A stretch of 38,442 nt of DNA, from positions 1 to 38,442 of the forward strand of contig NZ_JAEAGR010000023.1 of assembly GCF_015999265.1 (NCBI RefSeq), read 5' to 3'. Under the pieces are notes generated by a model. That model was not told where the DNA came from, made no database searches, and was given only the letters and a program-made list of their open reading frames with translations. The translations under genes and the position numbers were made by a program. Positions 15,724 through 24,274 of this stretch are shown here, piece after piece. Within the stretch, counting starts at the first letter, position 1, and the number at the start of each line of letters is the position of its first letter. Source of the DNA: Mobilitalea sibirica (GTDB lineage Bacteria > Bacillota > Clostridia > Lachnospirales > Lachnospiraceae).

Positions 15724-16542
15724 ATGATAGTACAACACAATATGGGCGCAGCCAACACAAGAAGACAGTTAGGTATCACAACTAACAATCTTGCAAAATC
15801 AACAGAGAAATTATCATCCGGTTATAAGATTAACCGTGCAGGTGATAATGCAGCTGGATTAACAATTTCCGAAAAAATGCGTGGTCAGATCAGAGGTCTT
15901 GAGCAGGCTTCTACTAACGCACAGGATGGTATCTCTTTAATTCAGACAGCAGAAGGTGCTCTTAATGAGACACAGTCCATTCTTCAGAGAATGAGAGAGC
16001 TAACCGTTCAGGCATCTAACGATACTAACGTATCTGCAGACCGCGACGCTATTTCAAAAGAGCTTACAGCTTTAACTGAAGAAGTTGATAGAATTGCATC
16101 TCAGACCGAATTCAATACTATGAAATTATTAAATGGTAGTTTCACAAGTAAGAGTCTTCAGGTTGGTGCAAATAGCGGACAAAATATTCAGTTCTCAATA
16201 TCTACTATGACAGCATCTGCATTAGGTATTGATGGTGTGGCTAGTGGTATAGGAACCTATGCTTCTGCAACAGCTAATATCCAAACTGTACAATCCGCAT
16301 TAGATAAGGTATCTGATCAGAGATCTGCACTTGGTGCGTTACAGAACAGATTGGAACACACAATTGCGAATGCAGATAATACTGCTGAGAACTTACAAGC
16401 TGCTGAATCACGTATTCGTGACGTTGATATGGCGAAAGAGATGGTTAGGTATTCGAAGGATAATATCCTTCAGCAGGCTGCTCAATCAATGCTTGCACAG
16501 GCTAACCAATCAACCCAGGGAGTTCTGTCATTATTACAGTAA
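15724..16542 (+). CDS. hag: Flagellin (filament subunit)
   Basis: Filament subunit of 272 aa, the only flagellin in the window. The D0/D1 N-terminus is canonical (TNNLAKSTEKLSSGYKINRA; GLTISEKMRGQIRGL) and so is the C-terminus (RLEHTIANADNTAENLQAAE; QSMLAQANQSTQGVLSLLQ). Only about 50-60 residues lie between the two conserved ends, so it is a minimal flagellin like Bacillus Hag, without large D2/D3 domains. The short middle (about 140-190) is rich in Ser, Thr and Gly and is the likely surface for glycans from the Maf enzymes downstream. There is a strong AAGGAGG site. Expression is predicted to be sigma-28-dependent with CsrA control of translation. A strong terminator follows. Confidence 0.96.
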   Translation: MIVQHNMGAANTRRQLGITTNNLAKSTEKLSSGYKINRAGDNAAGLTISEKMRGQIRGLEQASTNAQDGISLIQTAEGALNETQSILQRMRELTVQASNDTNVSADRDAISKELTALTEEVDRIASQTEFNTMKLLNGSFTSKSLQVGANSGQNIQFSISTMTASALGIDGVASGIGTYASATANIQTVQSALDKVSDQRSALGALQNRLEHTIANADNTAENLQAAESRIRDVDMAKEMVRYSKDNILQQAAQSMLAQANQSTQGVLSLLQ

Positions 16543-16565
16543 TTTTATTCTAGGTTTTAGAAACC

Positions 16566-16596
16566 GGGCTGGCTTTGTAGCCAGCCCAGTTTTTTT
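16566..16596 (+). terminator. Intrinsic terminator after flagellin
   Basis: A perfect 9-bp GC-rich stem (GGGCTGGCT, 16566-16574; AGCCAGCCC, 16579-16587) with a TTGT loop is followed by a run of seven T (16590-16596). It ends the flagellin message. The next open reading frame starts only 18 nt later without an obvious promoter. Confidence 0.95.
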
Positions 16597-16613
16597 AAGA
16601 AAGGAATATTTTG

Positions 16614-16928
16614 ATGGATATACTAAAAGAATATATTATGAATTCAATAAAGGAAATAGATGATACAACAACAATGTTTTATCAACAGAAAAATAAAGAA
16701 GGATATCAGTTGTTTAACCAAACATTAAATACTTTAATACAAACAATTAATGCATTGAATACTTATAAATTAGAAAACAATCAAATTAATATAGACGAAC
16801 AAAAATTAAACAGCATATTAGTAAATGCTATGACAGCGATGAAACAGGATGATACTGTTTTGTTGTCAGACATCTTAGTATTCGACCTGAAACCCATACT
16901 TGAAGCCTGTCAATATGAATTACACTAA
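16614..16928 (+). CDS. Small helical protein, free-standing version of the second Maf N-terminal domain
   Basis: Unnamed protein of 104 aa, all-helical with no cysteine-rich or membrane part. By eye it aligns with the first about 115 residues of the Maf protein at 28154: YQLFNQTLNTLIQTINAL matches FKFCNKTIDTLSAVMESI, and DTVLLSDILVFDLKPIL matches DYVLLADLLEQQLNPFL. So the domain is separate here and fused there. ATG 16614 has AAAGGA upstream; an in-frame TTG lies one codon earlier. It sits between the flagellin terminator and maf (39-nt gap). A role as a Maf partner or adaptor to flagellin is inferred from the fusion, not shown. Confidence 0.7.
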   Translation: MDILKEYIMNSIKEIDDTTTMFYQQKNKEGYQLFNQTLNTLIQTINALNTYKLENNQINIDEQKLNSILVNAMTAMKQDDTVLLSDILVFDLKPILEACQYELH

Positions 16929-16967
16929 AATTAATTAAATTAGTTGTAATGTATAGGAGATTATTTT

Positions 16968-18797
16968 ATGAGTTGTTACGAATTAAACATGGAATGTATG
17001 AAACAATGTCGCCCAAATCTTTATATAAAACTTCTAGAAGTTACAGTAAGTTTTGATAAGATGCTAGAGGACGGAATGCAACATGGAGAAGCGATAAATG
17101 GTGAACCATATCTTTTCATACAGAAAGATGAAAAACAATATAGATTGAATAGTTGCTATAATCCCAGCCACGAAGCCAAGATATGGATAAAACAATATAA
17201 ATTTTTAAACCTTAATTCAGTAATTGCCATGTTTGGTTTTGGTACAGGTAGCTTTGTTAGAGAAATAGTGTTGAATCGGGGTCGGAACGATATATTATTT
17301 GTATACGAGCCATCCCTTCGATTATTTGATTATGTTCTACATAATTTTAATATCACAGATATAATCAAGCAAGAAAATTTAATTATATGCATTGAGGGTA
17401 TTAATGATTTTGAATTTCATGGTTTGCTTCAGAATTCAATCAATATCACGAACTATTCATCACAAATACGCTGTTCACATCCAGGTTATGAAAAAATATA
17501 TACAGATATAGCAATCAAATACTGGACGGAAGTAAAGGATTCATTTATTCAAGCAAGAACAAACATTAATACAGAGATGGTATTTGGTAAGAGATTTATC
17601 GAAAATGCGCTATACAATACCAGATATCTAAAAAAGAGCAATCGACTGATGGAATTAAAGGAAGATTTGCAGCTTGATATACCTGCTGTTATTGTAGCAG
17701 GGGGACCTTCTGTAAAAGACAATATATCTGAGTTGAAAAGAGCAAAAGGCAGATTATATATATTTGCTGTAGATCGAGTACTGGATTATCTTCTTGAGGA
17801 AGGGGTTGAACCGGATTTCATTGTAACAGTTGATCCGATGAAACCAATGGAATTTTTTACCGAAAGAGAAGACATTAAAATACCGATACTTTGCGAGATG
17901 GCTTCAAATAAACTAATATTAGAACGTCATAAAGGTAGGAAGATTTTCTTTAGCTGTTTTCCTTATTTTCAACAAATGTATAAAGCAGCAGATAAAAATC
18001 CACCCTATATTATCACAGGGGCTTCAGTAGCCACTTCAGCCTTTATGACATGTATTGAACTGGGCTTTAAGAAGATAGTTCTGGTAGGGCAGGATTTGGC
18101 ATATGATGGTGAGTTTACACATGCTGGAGACATAACAGAACAGGGCAGTCAACGTTTTGATATCATGGTTGAAGGTGTAGATGGAGAAAAAGTGCGTTCA
18201 AGACGGGACTGGTATAATTTCTCTCTCTGGTATAAGGATTGCATTATGCTGTATCCGGAAATTCAAGTTATAGATGCAAAGACTAAGGGAGCTAAGATTC
18301 ATGGTACTATCAATATGTCCCTAAAAGAAGTGTTAGATAGCTACAGTGAAAGCACTATTGATATAATTAAAACAATGGAAACGAAGCAAAGTACATTTAA
18401 CGAACAAGATATGGATGTTATTAAAAGGTTTTTTGAGGATGGTTATGAAGAATTATACTTTATGAAAAAGAAAGCCAAGGAAGCTATTAATATATGTGAG
18501 AGTCAAATTCGTTTATATAATAGAAGTATCCAAGAAACGAATGAGACAGAAAAGAATTTCAAAAAAATTAGTAAGATTAATAAGGCTATCCATGAAAACT
18601 CGGCATATCAGCTAATAGAGAGTTTTATTACAGCATCCTCAGCACAGGAAATTTCTGAAATGTATCAGTTTACAGATAACGCTAAAGCGGATAAATTAAA
18701 AACTTATGAAAAGTCCATCAAAATATATCAAGCAATCATAGATGGTGCTGATTATACAAGGCCGCTTTTAGAAGAGGCTATAAGCAATTTAATATAA
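16968..18797 (+). CDS. Maf-family motility-associated glycosyltransferase (MptE-like/DUF115 core), first copy
   Basis: Predicted cytoplasmic enzyme of 609 aa that attaches a nonulosonic acid to Ser/Thr of flagellin. The central MAF_flag10/MptE-like domain (about 195-430) starts with VIVAGGPSVKDN (GGPS at 245-248) and continues with FAVDRVLDYLLEEGVEPDF and D-P-M-K-P. ITGASVATSAF and GQDLAYDGEFTHA are further family blocks. An N-terminal Rossmann-like part includes GFGTGSFVREI (about 87-97). The C-terminal 130 residues are helical. It follows a small gene that resembles the N-terminal domain of the second Maf. Its CMP-sugar donor is presumably made by the legionaminic operon just downstream. 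A terminator follows. Confidence 0.85.
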   Translation: MSCYELNMECMKQCRPNLYIKLLEVTVSFDKMLEDGMQHGEAINGEPYLFIQKDEKQYRLNSCYNPSHEAKIWIKQYKFLNLNSVIAMFGFGTGSFVREIVLNRGRNDILFVYEPSLRLFDYVLHNFNITDIIKQENLIICIEGINDFEFHGLLQNSINITNYSSQIRCSHPGYEKIYTDIAIKYWTEVKDSFIQARTNINTEMVFGKRFIENALYNTRYLKKSNRLMELKEDLQLDIPAVIVAGGPSVKDNISELKRAKGRLYIFAVDRVLDYLLEEGVEPDFIVTVDPMKPMEFFTEREDIKIPILCEMASNKLILERHKGRKIFFSCFPYFQQMYKAADKNPPYIITGASVATSAFMTCIELGFKKIVLVGQDLAYDGEFTHAGDITEQGSQRFDIMVEGVDGEKVRSRRDWYNFSLWYKDCIMLYPEIQVIDAKTKGAKIHGTINMSLKEVLDSYSESTIDIIKTMETKQSTFNEQDMDVIKRFFEDGYEELYFMKKKAKEAINICESQIRLYNRSIQETNETEKNFKKISKINKAIHENSAYQLIESFITASSAQEISEMYQFTDNAKADKLKTYEKSIKIYQAIIDGADYTRPLLEEAISNLI

Positions 18798-18859
18798 ATT
18801 TTTATTAAATGATATAATGTTATTGGTATATCTTGATACAACCTTATTTAAGATCGTTT

Positions 18860-18891
18860 AGACTGATGTTTAAGAAAACATCAGTCTTTTT
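18860..18891 (+). terminator. Intrinsic terminator after first maf
   Basis: A 12-bp perfect stem (18860-18871 with 18876-18887, loop AAGA) runs into TTTTT. It separates the flagellin-side maf from the legionaminic operon. Confidence 0.9.
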
Positions 18892-18992
18892 ATTTCATAA
18901 GTATATCAATTAAAAAAGTGTAATTATGAAATAGAATAGCGGAGAAATTATATCAAATTTAAATACTTTTTCTGTACTTCCATATATTTTAA

Positions 18993-19021
18993 GTTAATGA
19001 AATCAGTTATATAGTCGATAT
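18993..19021 (+). promoter_or_regulatory. Possible sigma-28 promoter of legionaminic operon
   Basis: GTTAATG (18993-18999) and GTCGATAT (19014-19021) keep the 21-nt spacing of the flgM and flagellin promoters and differ from GCCGATAT by one base. It lies 75 nt before the first gene of the operon. Weaker than the flaG and flagellin promoters. Confidence 0.4.
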
Positions 19022-19095
19022 AGTTATTAAGATGAATTTTTATTAAAGGATGGAAAAATGATCATAAATAATCTGTTTTATTACAGGAGGAGCCA

Positions 19096-20076
19096 ATGAA
19101 AAGAGTATTAGTGACAGGGGCGGATGGATTTATTGGAAGCCATTTAGTAGAGGAATTAGTGAAAAAGAACTATCAAGTGAAAGCGTTTGTATATTATAAC
19201 TCATTTAATTCTTGGGGATGGCTCGATTCTTTACCTAAGGATATCTTACATGAAATTGAAATCTTTACCGGTGATATAAGGGATCCCAATGGTGTTAGGG
19301 AAGCTATGAAGAATATGGATGAGATATATCATTTGGCAGCTCTTATTGCGATACCATTTAGCTATCATTCACCGGATTCCTATGTGGATACGAATATTAA
19401 GGGGACATTGAATGTTCTACAGGCGGCAAGAGATTTTGGAACAGGCAGAGTGTTAATTACTTCTACCTCTGAGGTATATGGTACTGCTAAGTATGTACCA
19501 ATTGATGAAGCCCATCCTTTTCAAGGTCAATCCCCATATTCGGCAACAAAAATCGGCGCGGACAGATTAGCTGAGTCTTTCTATAGAAGCTTTCAGATGC
19601 CAATAACAATAGTAAGACCCTTCAATACCTATGGACCAAGACAATCGGCAAGAGCTGTTATCCCAACAATTATCACACAGCTTTTAGCAGGAAAGGAAGA
19701 AATAAGGCTTGGGTCATTGGAGCCTACGAGAGATTTTAATTACGTCAAAGACACGGTGAATGGTTTTATTGAGATTGGTAAAACTGCCAAGACGATTGGT
19801 GAAGAAATCAATATTGCTACGCAACAGGAAATATCCATAGGAGAGTTAGCAAAGGAACTAATTAGACAGATTAATCCGAAAGCTAAAATAGTTTGTGATG
19901 ATCAGAGATTAAGGCCCCAAAACAGCGAAGTGAACAGACTCCTTGGATCCAACGAAAAAATCAAGAGATTAACGAACTGGAAGCCTCAATATACCTTTGA
20001 GGAAGGCCTGGCAGAAACGATTGAGTTTTTTAGAACTAATTTAAATAGATATAAAGCAGACATTTATAACCTATAG
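19096..20076 (+). CDS. legB: NAD-dependent nucleotide-sugar 4,6-dehydratase, LegB-like
   Basis: First enzyme of the legionaminic acid route: converts a GDP- (or UDP-) GlcNAc into the 4-keto-6-deoxy sugar. It is an extended-SDR protein of 326 aa with GADGFIGS as the NAD-binding glycine motif (8-15), TSTSEVYG, and the catalytic Tyr148-x3-Lys152 in SPYSATK. FNTYGPRQSARAVIP is typical of this dehydratase group. The spacing and the YYNSFNSWGWLD segment after the first strand match LegB rather than the inverting PseB. A strong AGGAGGAG site precedes the ATG. It opens a run in which all later genes have gaps of at most about 45 nt or overlap by 4 nt. Confidence 0.85.
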   Translation: MKRVLVTGADGFIGSHLVEELVKKNYQVKAFVYYNSFNSWGWLDSLPKDILHEIEIFTGDIRDPNGVREAMKNMDEIYHLAALIAIPFSYHSPDSYVDTNIKGTLNVLQAARDFGTGRVLITSTSEVYGTAKYVPIDEAHPFQGQSPYSATKIGADRLAESFYRSFQMPITIVRPFNTYGPRQSARAVIPTIITQLLAGKEEIRLGSLEPTRDFNYVKDTVNGFIEIGKTAKTIGEEINIATQQEISIGELAKELIRQINPKAKIVCDDQRLRPQNSEVNRLLGSNEKIKRLTNWKPQYTFEEGLAETIEFFRTNLNRYKADIYNL

Positions 20077-20119
20077 ATTAATCACAGGGTAGGCATAATG
20101 AAAAAGTGTGAGGTGCAGT

Positions 20120-21292
20120 ATGGATAAATTTATTCCGCTCTCGGTTCCAAACTTAAAAGGAAATGAGCTAGCATATGTAACTAATGCGGTTGAAACCGAA
20201 TGGGTATCAACAGGTGGTCCTTATGTGAATGAGTTTGAAGATAAAGTCGCTACATATGTTAAGGCAAAAGGAGCTGTATCCTGCCAAAATGGGACCTCGG
20301 GCTTACATATAGCACTCCGGGTTTGTGATGTTACAAAAGAGGATGAAGTAATTGTACCGACACTTACTTTTATTGCAGCAGTTAACCCAGTAAAGTATAT
20401 TGGCGCTGAACCCATATTTATGGATTGCGATGATACCCTTGCTATGGATGCGGATAAATTATCAGACTTCTGTCATAACAAGTGCAGTTTTATACAGGGA
20501 AAGCTAATCAATAATAACACAAAGAAGCATATCAAAGCCGTGGTAGTAGTTCATGTATTTGGTAATATGGCGGATATGGAAAGGATAATGGAATTAGCAG
20601 ATGAGTTTAATCTGGTCGTTATTGAAGATGCAACCGAAGCGATGGGAACTTATTATATGAAAGGTAACTATAAGGGAAAGCATGCCGGCACAATAGGAAC
20701 CATAGGGGTTTATTCCTTTAACGGTAATAAAATAATCACTACCGGTGGAGGCGGAATGATTGTTTCCAATGATAAGGAATTATTAAGGAGAGCAAAACAC
20801 CTTACAACACAGGCGAAAAGTGACGAACTATATTATACCCATGATGAGATTGGCTATAATTACAGAATGACAAATCTGCAGGCTGCTCTAGGTCTTGCTC
20901 AGTTAGAACAGCTCGAGAGATTTATTGAAGTAAAAAAAGATAATTACGATTTGTATCAAGAAGGTATAAAGTCACTTAAGGGTTTGAGATTGTTGAAGTT
21001 TAGAGAGGATATTAGACCAAACTATTGGTTTTACGGTTTGTATTGTGATAATGAATATCCGCTTGATCGGGACGATATGATCCATTATTTATCAAAAAAG
21101 AAAATCCAATCAAGGCCCATATGGGGATTAATTAATGAGCAGAGGCCTTATTTGGCAAATGAAGCATATAAGATAGAGAAAGCAAAGGTATACCTTGAAC
21201 ATGTGGTTAATATTCCATGCAGTTCAAATCTTACAAAGGAAGATGTACTCTATGTTCTTGAGTGTTTAAAAAAACCTACAAGGATCAATTAA
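20120..21292 (+). CDS. legC: PLP-dependent sugar aminotransferase, LegC-like
   Basis: Aminotransferase of the DegT/DnrJ/EryC1/StrS family, 390 aa. It is expected to put an amino group on C4 of the 4-keto sugar made by LegB. Visible landmarks are VETEWVSTGG near the start, CQNGTSGLHIAL (PLP phosphate site), VVIEDATEAMG (Asp contacting the PLP nitrogen) and Lys204 in SFNGNK, which forms the Schiff base, followed by TTGGGGM. The ATG at 20120 has GAGGTG 6 nt upstream; an in-frame GTG at 20108 is less likely. The product (4-amino-4,6-dideoxy sugar) is the usual substrate for an N-acyltransferase, which here appears to be the formyltransferase two genes on. Confidence 0.85.
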   Translation: MDKFIPLSVPNLKGNELAYVTNAVETEWVSTGGPYVNEFEDKVATYVKAKGAVSCQNGTSGLHIALRVCDVTKEDEVIVPTLTFIAAVNPVKYIGAEPIFMDCDDTLAMDADKLSDFCHNKCSFIQGKLINNNTKKHIKAVVVVHVFGNMADMERIMELADEFNLVVIEDATEAMGTYYMKGNYKGKHAGTIGTIGVYSFNGNKIITTGGGGMIVSNDKELLRRAKHLTTQAKSDELYYTHDEIGYNYRMTNLQAALGLAQLEQLERFIEVKKDNYDLYQEGIKSLKGLRLLKFREDIRPNYWFYGLYCDNEYPLDRDDMIHYLSKKKIQSRPIWGLINEQRPYLANEAYKIEKAKVYLEHVVNIPCSSNLTKEDVLYVLECLKKPTRIN

Positions 21293-21311
21293 GTAAAAGG
21301 GAGGTGGAAGG

Positions 21312-22358
21312 ATGGATGTAAAAGATTTTTTGATAGATGAAGAGTGTACCATGATTGAGGCAATGAAGTTATTAGATAAAGTAGCTAAGAAAGTTCTGTT
21401 TGTAGTGAAAGACGAACAGTTTGTTGCAGCTATAACGGACGGAGATATTCGAAGATGGATACTTCGGAAAGGGAATCTGGACGCGAAAGTTAAGGATATT
21501 GCTAATTACGAGCCCAAATATATTTATGAGAAAGATAAATATAAAGCAAAAGAATATATGAGAAAAAACTTCATTGAAGCAGTTCCGGTGTTAAATAATG
21601 ATAAAGACATTGTTTCGGTGATACTTTTAAATGACGGAACGATAAAGAAGAAAAAAACATTAAATTTACCGGTTATCATCATGGCCGGAGGTCTTGGGAC
21701 AAGACTTTATCCATATACAAAAATTTTACCAAAACCACTGATCCCTATTGGTGAGATTCCCATTGTAGAGCATATAATGAACAGGTTTCATGAAAACTGC
21801 AGCAATGAATTTTACCTGGTTATAAATCATAAAAAGAATATGATTAAAGCTTATTTTGGTGAAACTGAAAAAGACTATAAAGTTAATTATGTAGAAGAAA
21901 CGAAACCTCTGGGAACTGGAGGGGGCCTTAGCTTACTAAAAGGCAAAATTGATACTACTTTTATTTTATCTAATTGCGATATTTTAATTGAAGAAGATTA
22001 CGAAAAAATATATCAGTATCATAAAAAAGAAAAAAACTTAATTACTATGGTATGTTCTTTAAAAAACATTAAAATACCCTATGGAGTGATCGAAATAAAT
22101 GAAACCGGTGAAATTGAAGAAATGAGGGAGAAGCCGGTATATTCATTTTTTACTAATACAGGAATGTATATCGTAGAACCTATTGTAATTGAGGAACTGG
22201 AAGAAAATAAAGCAATGGGATTTCCTGATATCATTGAAAAATATAAAAAGAATGGATGTAAAATAGGTGTTTATCCGATCAGTGAAAACAGTTGGATGGA
22301 TATGGGGCAAATGGATGTTATGGAAGAGATGAGAAGAAGATTAGAACGGGAAGAGTGA
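21312..22358 (+). CDS. ptmE: CBS-domain sugar-1-phosphate nucleotidyltransferase, PtmE-like
   Basis: Protein of 348 aa with two parts. Residues 1-115 form a CBS pair (VVKDEQFVAAITDGDIRRWI; AVPVLNNDKDIVSVIL). Residues 120-345 form a nucleotidyltransferase with MAGGLGTRLYPYTKILPKPL (124 onward) and a metal-site Asp in LSNCDILI. This CBS plus NTP-transferase layout matches Campylobacter PtmE, which makes the GDP-sugar that feeds legionaminic acid. It therefore suggests that this pathway runs on GDP- rather than UDP-linked intermediates. The CBS pair may sense a nucleotide. GGGAGGTGGAAGG precedes the ATG. Confidence 0.8.
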   Translation: MDVKDFLIDEECTMIEAMKLLDKVAKKVLFVVKDEQFVAAITDGDIRRWILRKGNLDAKVKDIANYEPKYIYEKDKYKAKEYMRKNFIEAVPVLNNDKDIVSVILLNDGTIKKKKTLNLPVIIMAGGLGTRLYPYTKILPKPLIPIGEIPIVEHIMNRFHENCSNEFYLVINHKKNMIKAYFGETEKDYKVNYVEETKPLGTGGGLSLLKGKIDTTFILSNCDILIEEDYEKIYQYHKKEKNLITMVCSLKNIKIPYGVIEINETGEIEEMREKPVYSFFTNTGMYIVEPIVIEELEENKAMGFPDIIEKYKKNGCKIGVYPISENSWMDMGQMDVMEEMRRRLEREE

Positions 22359-22382
22359 TGGTAAGGGGAGTTGCAGTAAATT

Positions 22383-23279
22383 ATGAAAAAGAAATTAAGA
22401 TTAGGATATTTTGCAGATGGTAAATGGGCTCACGAAGCCTTTAAATTACTAATTAATGATTTGGAAATAGAAATCGCTTTTATCTGTGTAAGGTTTGATA
22501 CAACAGATATGGTCCTAAAGGAATTTTCTAAGAATTATAATATCGATTATTTAAAACATGAAAATATTAACTCGTCAGAATTTCTAGAAAAAGTAAGAGA
22601 ATATCAGTGTGATTTATTTGTATCGATGTCCTTTAATCAGATTTTTAAATATGACATAATTAATACACCAAGGCTTAAAACCATAAACTGCCATGCAGGA
22701 AAATTACCCTTTTACAGAGGCAGAAACATTCTTAACTGGGCTTTAATTAATGATGAAAAAGAATTTGGTATAACCGTACATTTCATAGATGAAGGGATAG
22801 ATACAGGAGACATTATATTACAAAGGACCTTTGAGATAAGGGATGAGGATGATTACAGCACCCTACTTAACACGGCTTATATAAAATGTGCCCAAATTCT
22901 TTACGATGGGATTAAATTAGTTCAAAACAATACCTTTCAGCCGATTAAGCAGGAAAGCATCCATCCAATCGGATTCTACTGTGGTATGAGACAACCGGGA
23001 GATGAGATACTTAGTTGGAATCAGACCAGTAGAGAAATCTTTAATTTTATTCGCGCTATTTGTAAGCCTGGACCCATGGCAAGATGTTTTTTAGGAGAGA
23101 AAGAGATTAAAATAAATCGATCTCGAATGATAGAAAATGCTCCTATTTATAAAGGAATTCCAGGACAAGTAGTGGGAAAAACACAGGGCGGATTTGTAGT
23201 AAAAACATTGGATACTACAATTGAAATTACGGAATACGAATTTGATGGAAAAATCAAAATAGGAGACAGGTTATCATGA
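22383..23279 (+). CDS. Sugar N-formyltransferase (formyl-transferase fold)
   Basis: Protein of 298 aa with the Fmt-type N10-formyl-THF transferase fold. The catalytic triad is readable: Asn102 and His104 in INCHAG, and Asp140 in EGIDTGD. The 38-residue Asn-to-Asp distance is the same as in methionyl-tRNA formyltransferase. YRGRNILNWALIN and GITVHFID are further family blocks. A C-terminal domain (about 200-298) resembles the OB-like end of Fmt. It lies inside the legionaminic operon between ptmE and legI, and its stop overlaps the next start (ATGA). It therefore probably formylates the 4-amino sugar made by LegC; a housekeeping tRNA role is unlikely here. No LegH-type acetyltransferase is in the operon. 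Confidence 0.8.
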   Translation: MKKKLRLGYFADGKWAHEAFKLLINDLEIEIAFICVRFDTTDMVLKEFSKNYNIDYLKHENINSSEFLEKVREYQCDLFVSMSFNQIFKYDIINTPRLKTINCHAGKLPFYRGRNILNWALINDEKEFGITVHFIDEGIDTGDIILQRTFEIRDEDDYSTLLNTAYIKCAQILYDGIKLVQNNTFQPIKQESIHPIGFYCGMRQPGDEILSWNQTSREIFNFIRAICKPGPMARCFLGEKEIKINRSRMIENAPIYKGIPGQVVGKTQGGFVVKTLDTTIEITEYEFDGKIKIGDRLS

Positions 23280-24274
23280 AAAAGGTATTAGTAATAGCAG
23301 AAGCCGGAGTAAATCATAATGGCTCCTTAACATTAGCAAAAGAACTGGTCGATAAGGCAGTGATAGCCGGAGCAGATATCATTAAATTTCAAACCTTCAT
23401 TGCGAAAAACCTTGCATCAAAGTTTGCAGCAAAGGCAGAATATCAAAAACAGCATACAAAAGCCAGTGAAATCCAATTGGAGATGCTTAAGAAATTAGAA
23501 TTATCCTTTGATGAGTTTGAAGCACTAAGTGAATACTGTGAGGAAAAAGGAATTGAGTTTTTATCTACAGCATTTGATTTTGACAGTATTGATTTTCTAA
23601 AAAATCTAAATATGAAGAGATGGAAGATACCCTCCGGCGAAATTACGAATTTGCCTTACTTAATTAAGATTGCTAACACAGGGATGCCTGTAATTTTATC
23701 AACCGGTATGAGTACTATGCCAGAGATTAAAGATGCGGTCATGGTTTTAAATAAGAATGGTGCAGGGGAGATTACTTTGCTTCACTGTACAACGGAGTAT
23801 CCGACTCCTTATGAAGATGTTAATCTACAGGCAATGAATTCCATAAAGAGCGAAATTAAGGTTCCTGTGGGATATTCAGATCATACCGTAGGAATTGAGG
23901 TTTCAATAGCGGCTGTAGCTATGGGTGCCAGGGTAATCGAAAAGCATTTTACCCTGGATAAGAATATGGAAGGACCGGATCACAAAGCCAGCTTGGAGCC
24001 AGAAGAATTAAAAGCGTTGGTAAGTGCAATTCGAAATGTTGAGTTATGCATCGGCGATGGTAAGAAAGAGCCGGCCAAATCTGAGAGGAAGAATATAGTG
24101 ATAGCCAGAAAAAGCATTGTTGCGAAAAGAAACATTACTAAGGGTGAATGCTTTACAGAGGAAAATCTGACAGTAAAACGACCGGGTAACGGCATTAGTC
24201 CTATGAAGTGGTTTGATGTGATGGGAACAACGGCTACAAGAAATTTTGAAGAGGATGAGATGATAGAGCTATGA
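23276..24274 (+). CDS. legI: Legionaminic/sialic acid synthase (NeuB/LegI family)
   Basis: Condenses the free 6-deoxy-mannosamine-type sugar with phosphoenolpyruvate to give the nine-carbon nonulosonic acid. It has 332 aa with the NeuB TIM-barrel (about 1-260): IAEAGVNHNGSL, IKFQTF, KIPSGEI, HCTTEYPTP, GYSDHT and EKHFTLDK. A C-terminal SAF (antifreeze-like) domain follows at about 270-332 (RKSIVAKRNITKGE, then P-G-N-G-I-S-P). These are all intact. The gene overlaps the formyltransferase by 4 nt and legG by 4 nt, so expression is coupled. The LegI rather than NeuB/PseI choice rests on its LegB/LegC/LegG neighbours. Confidence 0.9.
   Translation: MKKVLVIAEAGVNHNGSLTLAKELVDKAVIAGADIIKFQTFIAKNLASKFAAKAEYQKQHTKASEIQLEMLKKLELSFDEFEALSEYCEEKGIEFLSTAFDFDSIDFLKNLNMKRWKIPSGEITNLPYLIKIANTGMPVILSTGMSTMPEIKDAVMVLNKNGAGEITLLHCTTEYPTPYEDVNLQAMNSIKSEIKVPVGYSDHTVGIEVSIAAVAMGARVIEKHFTLDKNMEGPDHKASLEPEELKALVSAIRNVELCIGDGKKEPAKSERKNIVIARKSIVAKRNITKGECFTEENLTVKRPGNGISPMKWFDVMGTTATRNFEEDEMIEL

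Noticed and set aside
16968-18797. Reading the DUF115/MptE-like protein as a pterin pyrophosphokinase
   Set aside because: It sits between flagellin and nonulosonate genes and is far longer than archaeal MptE; Maf flagellin transferase fits better.
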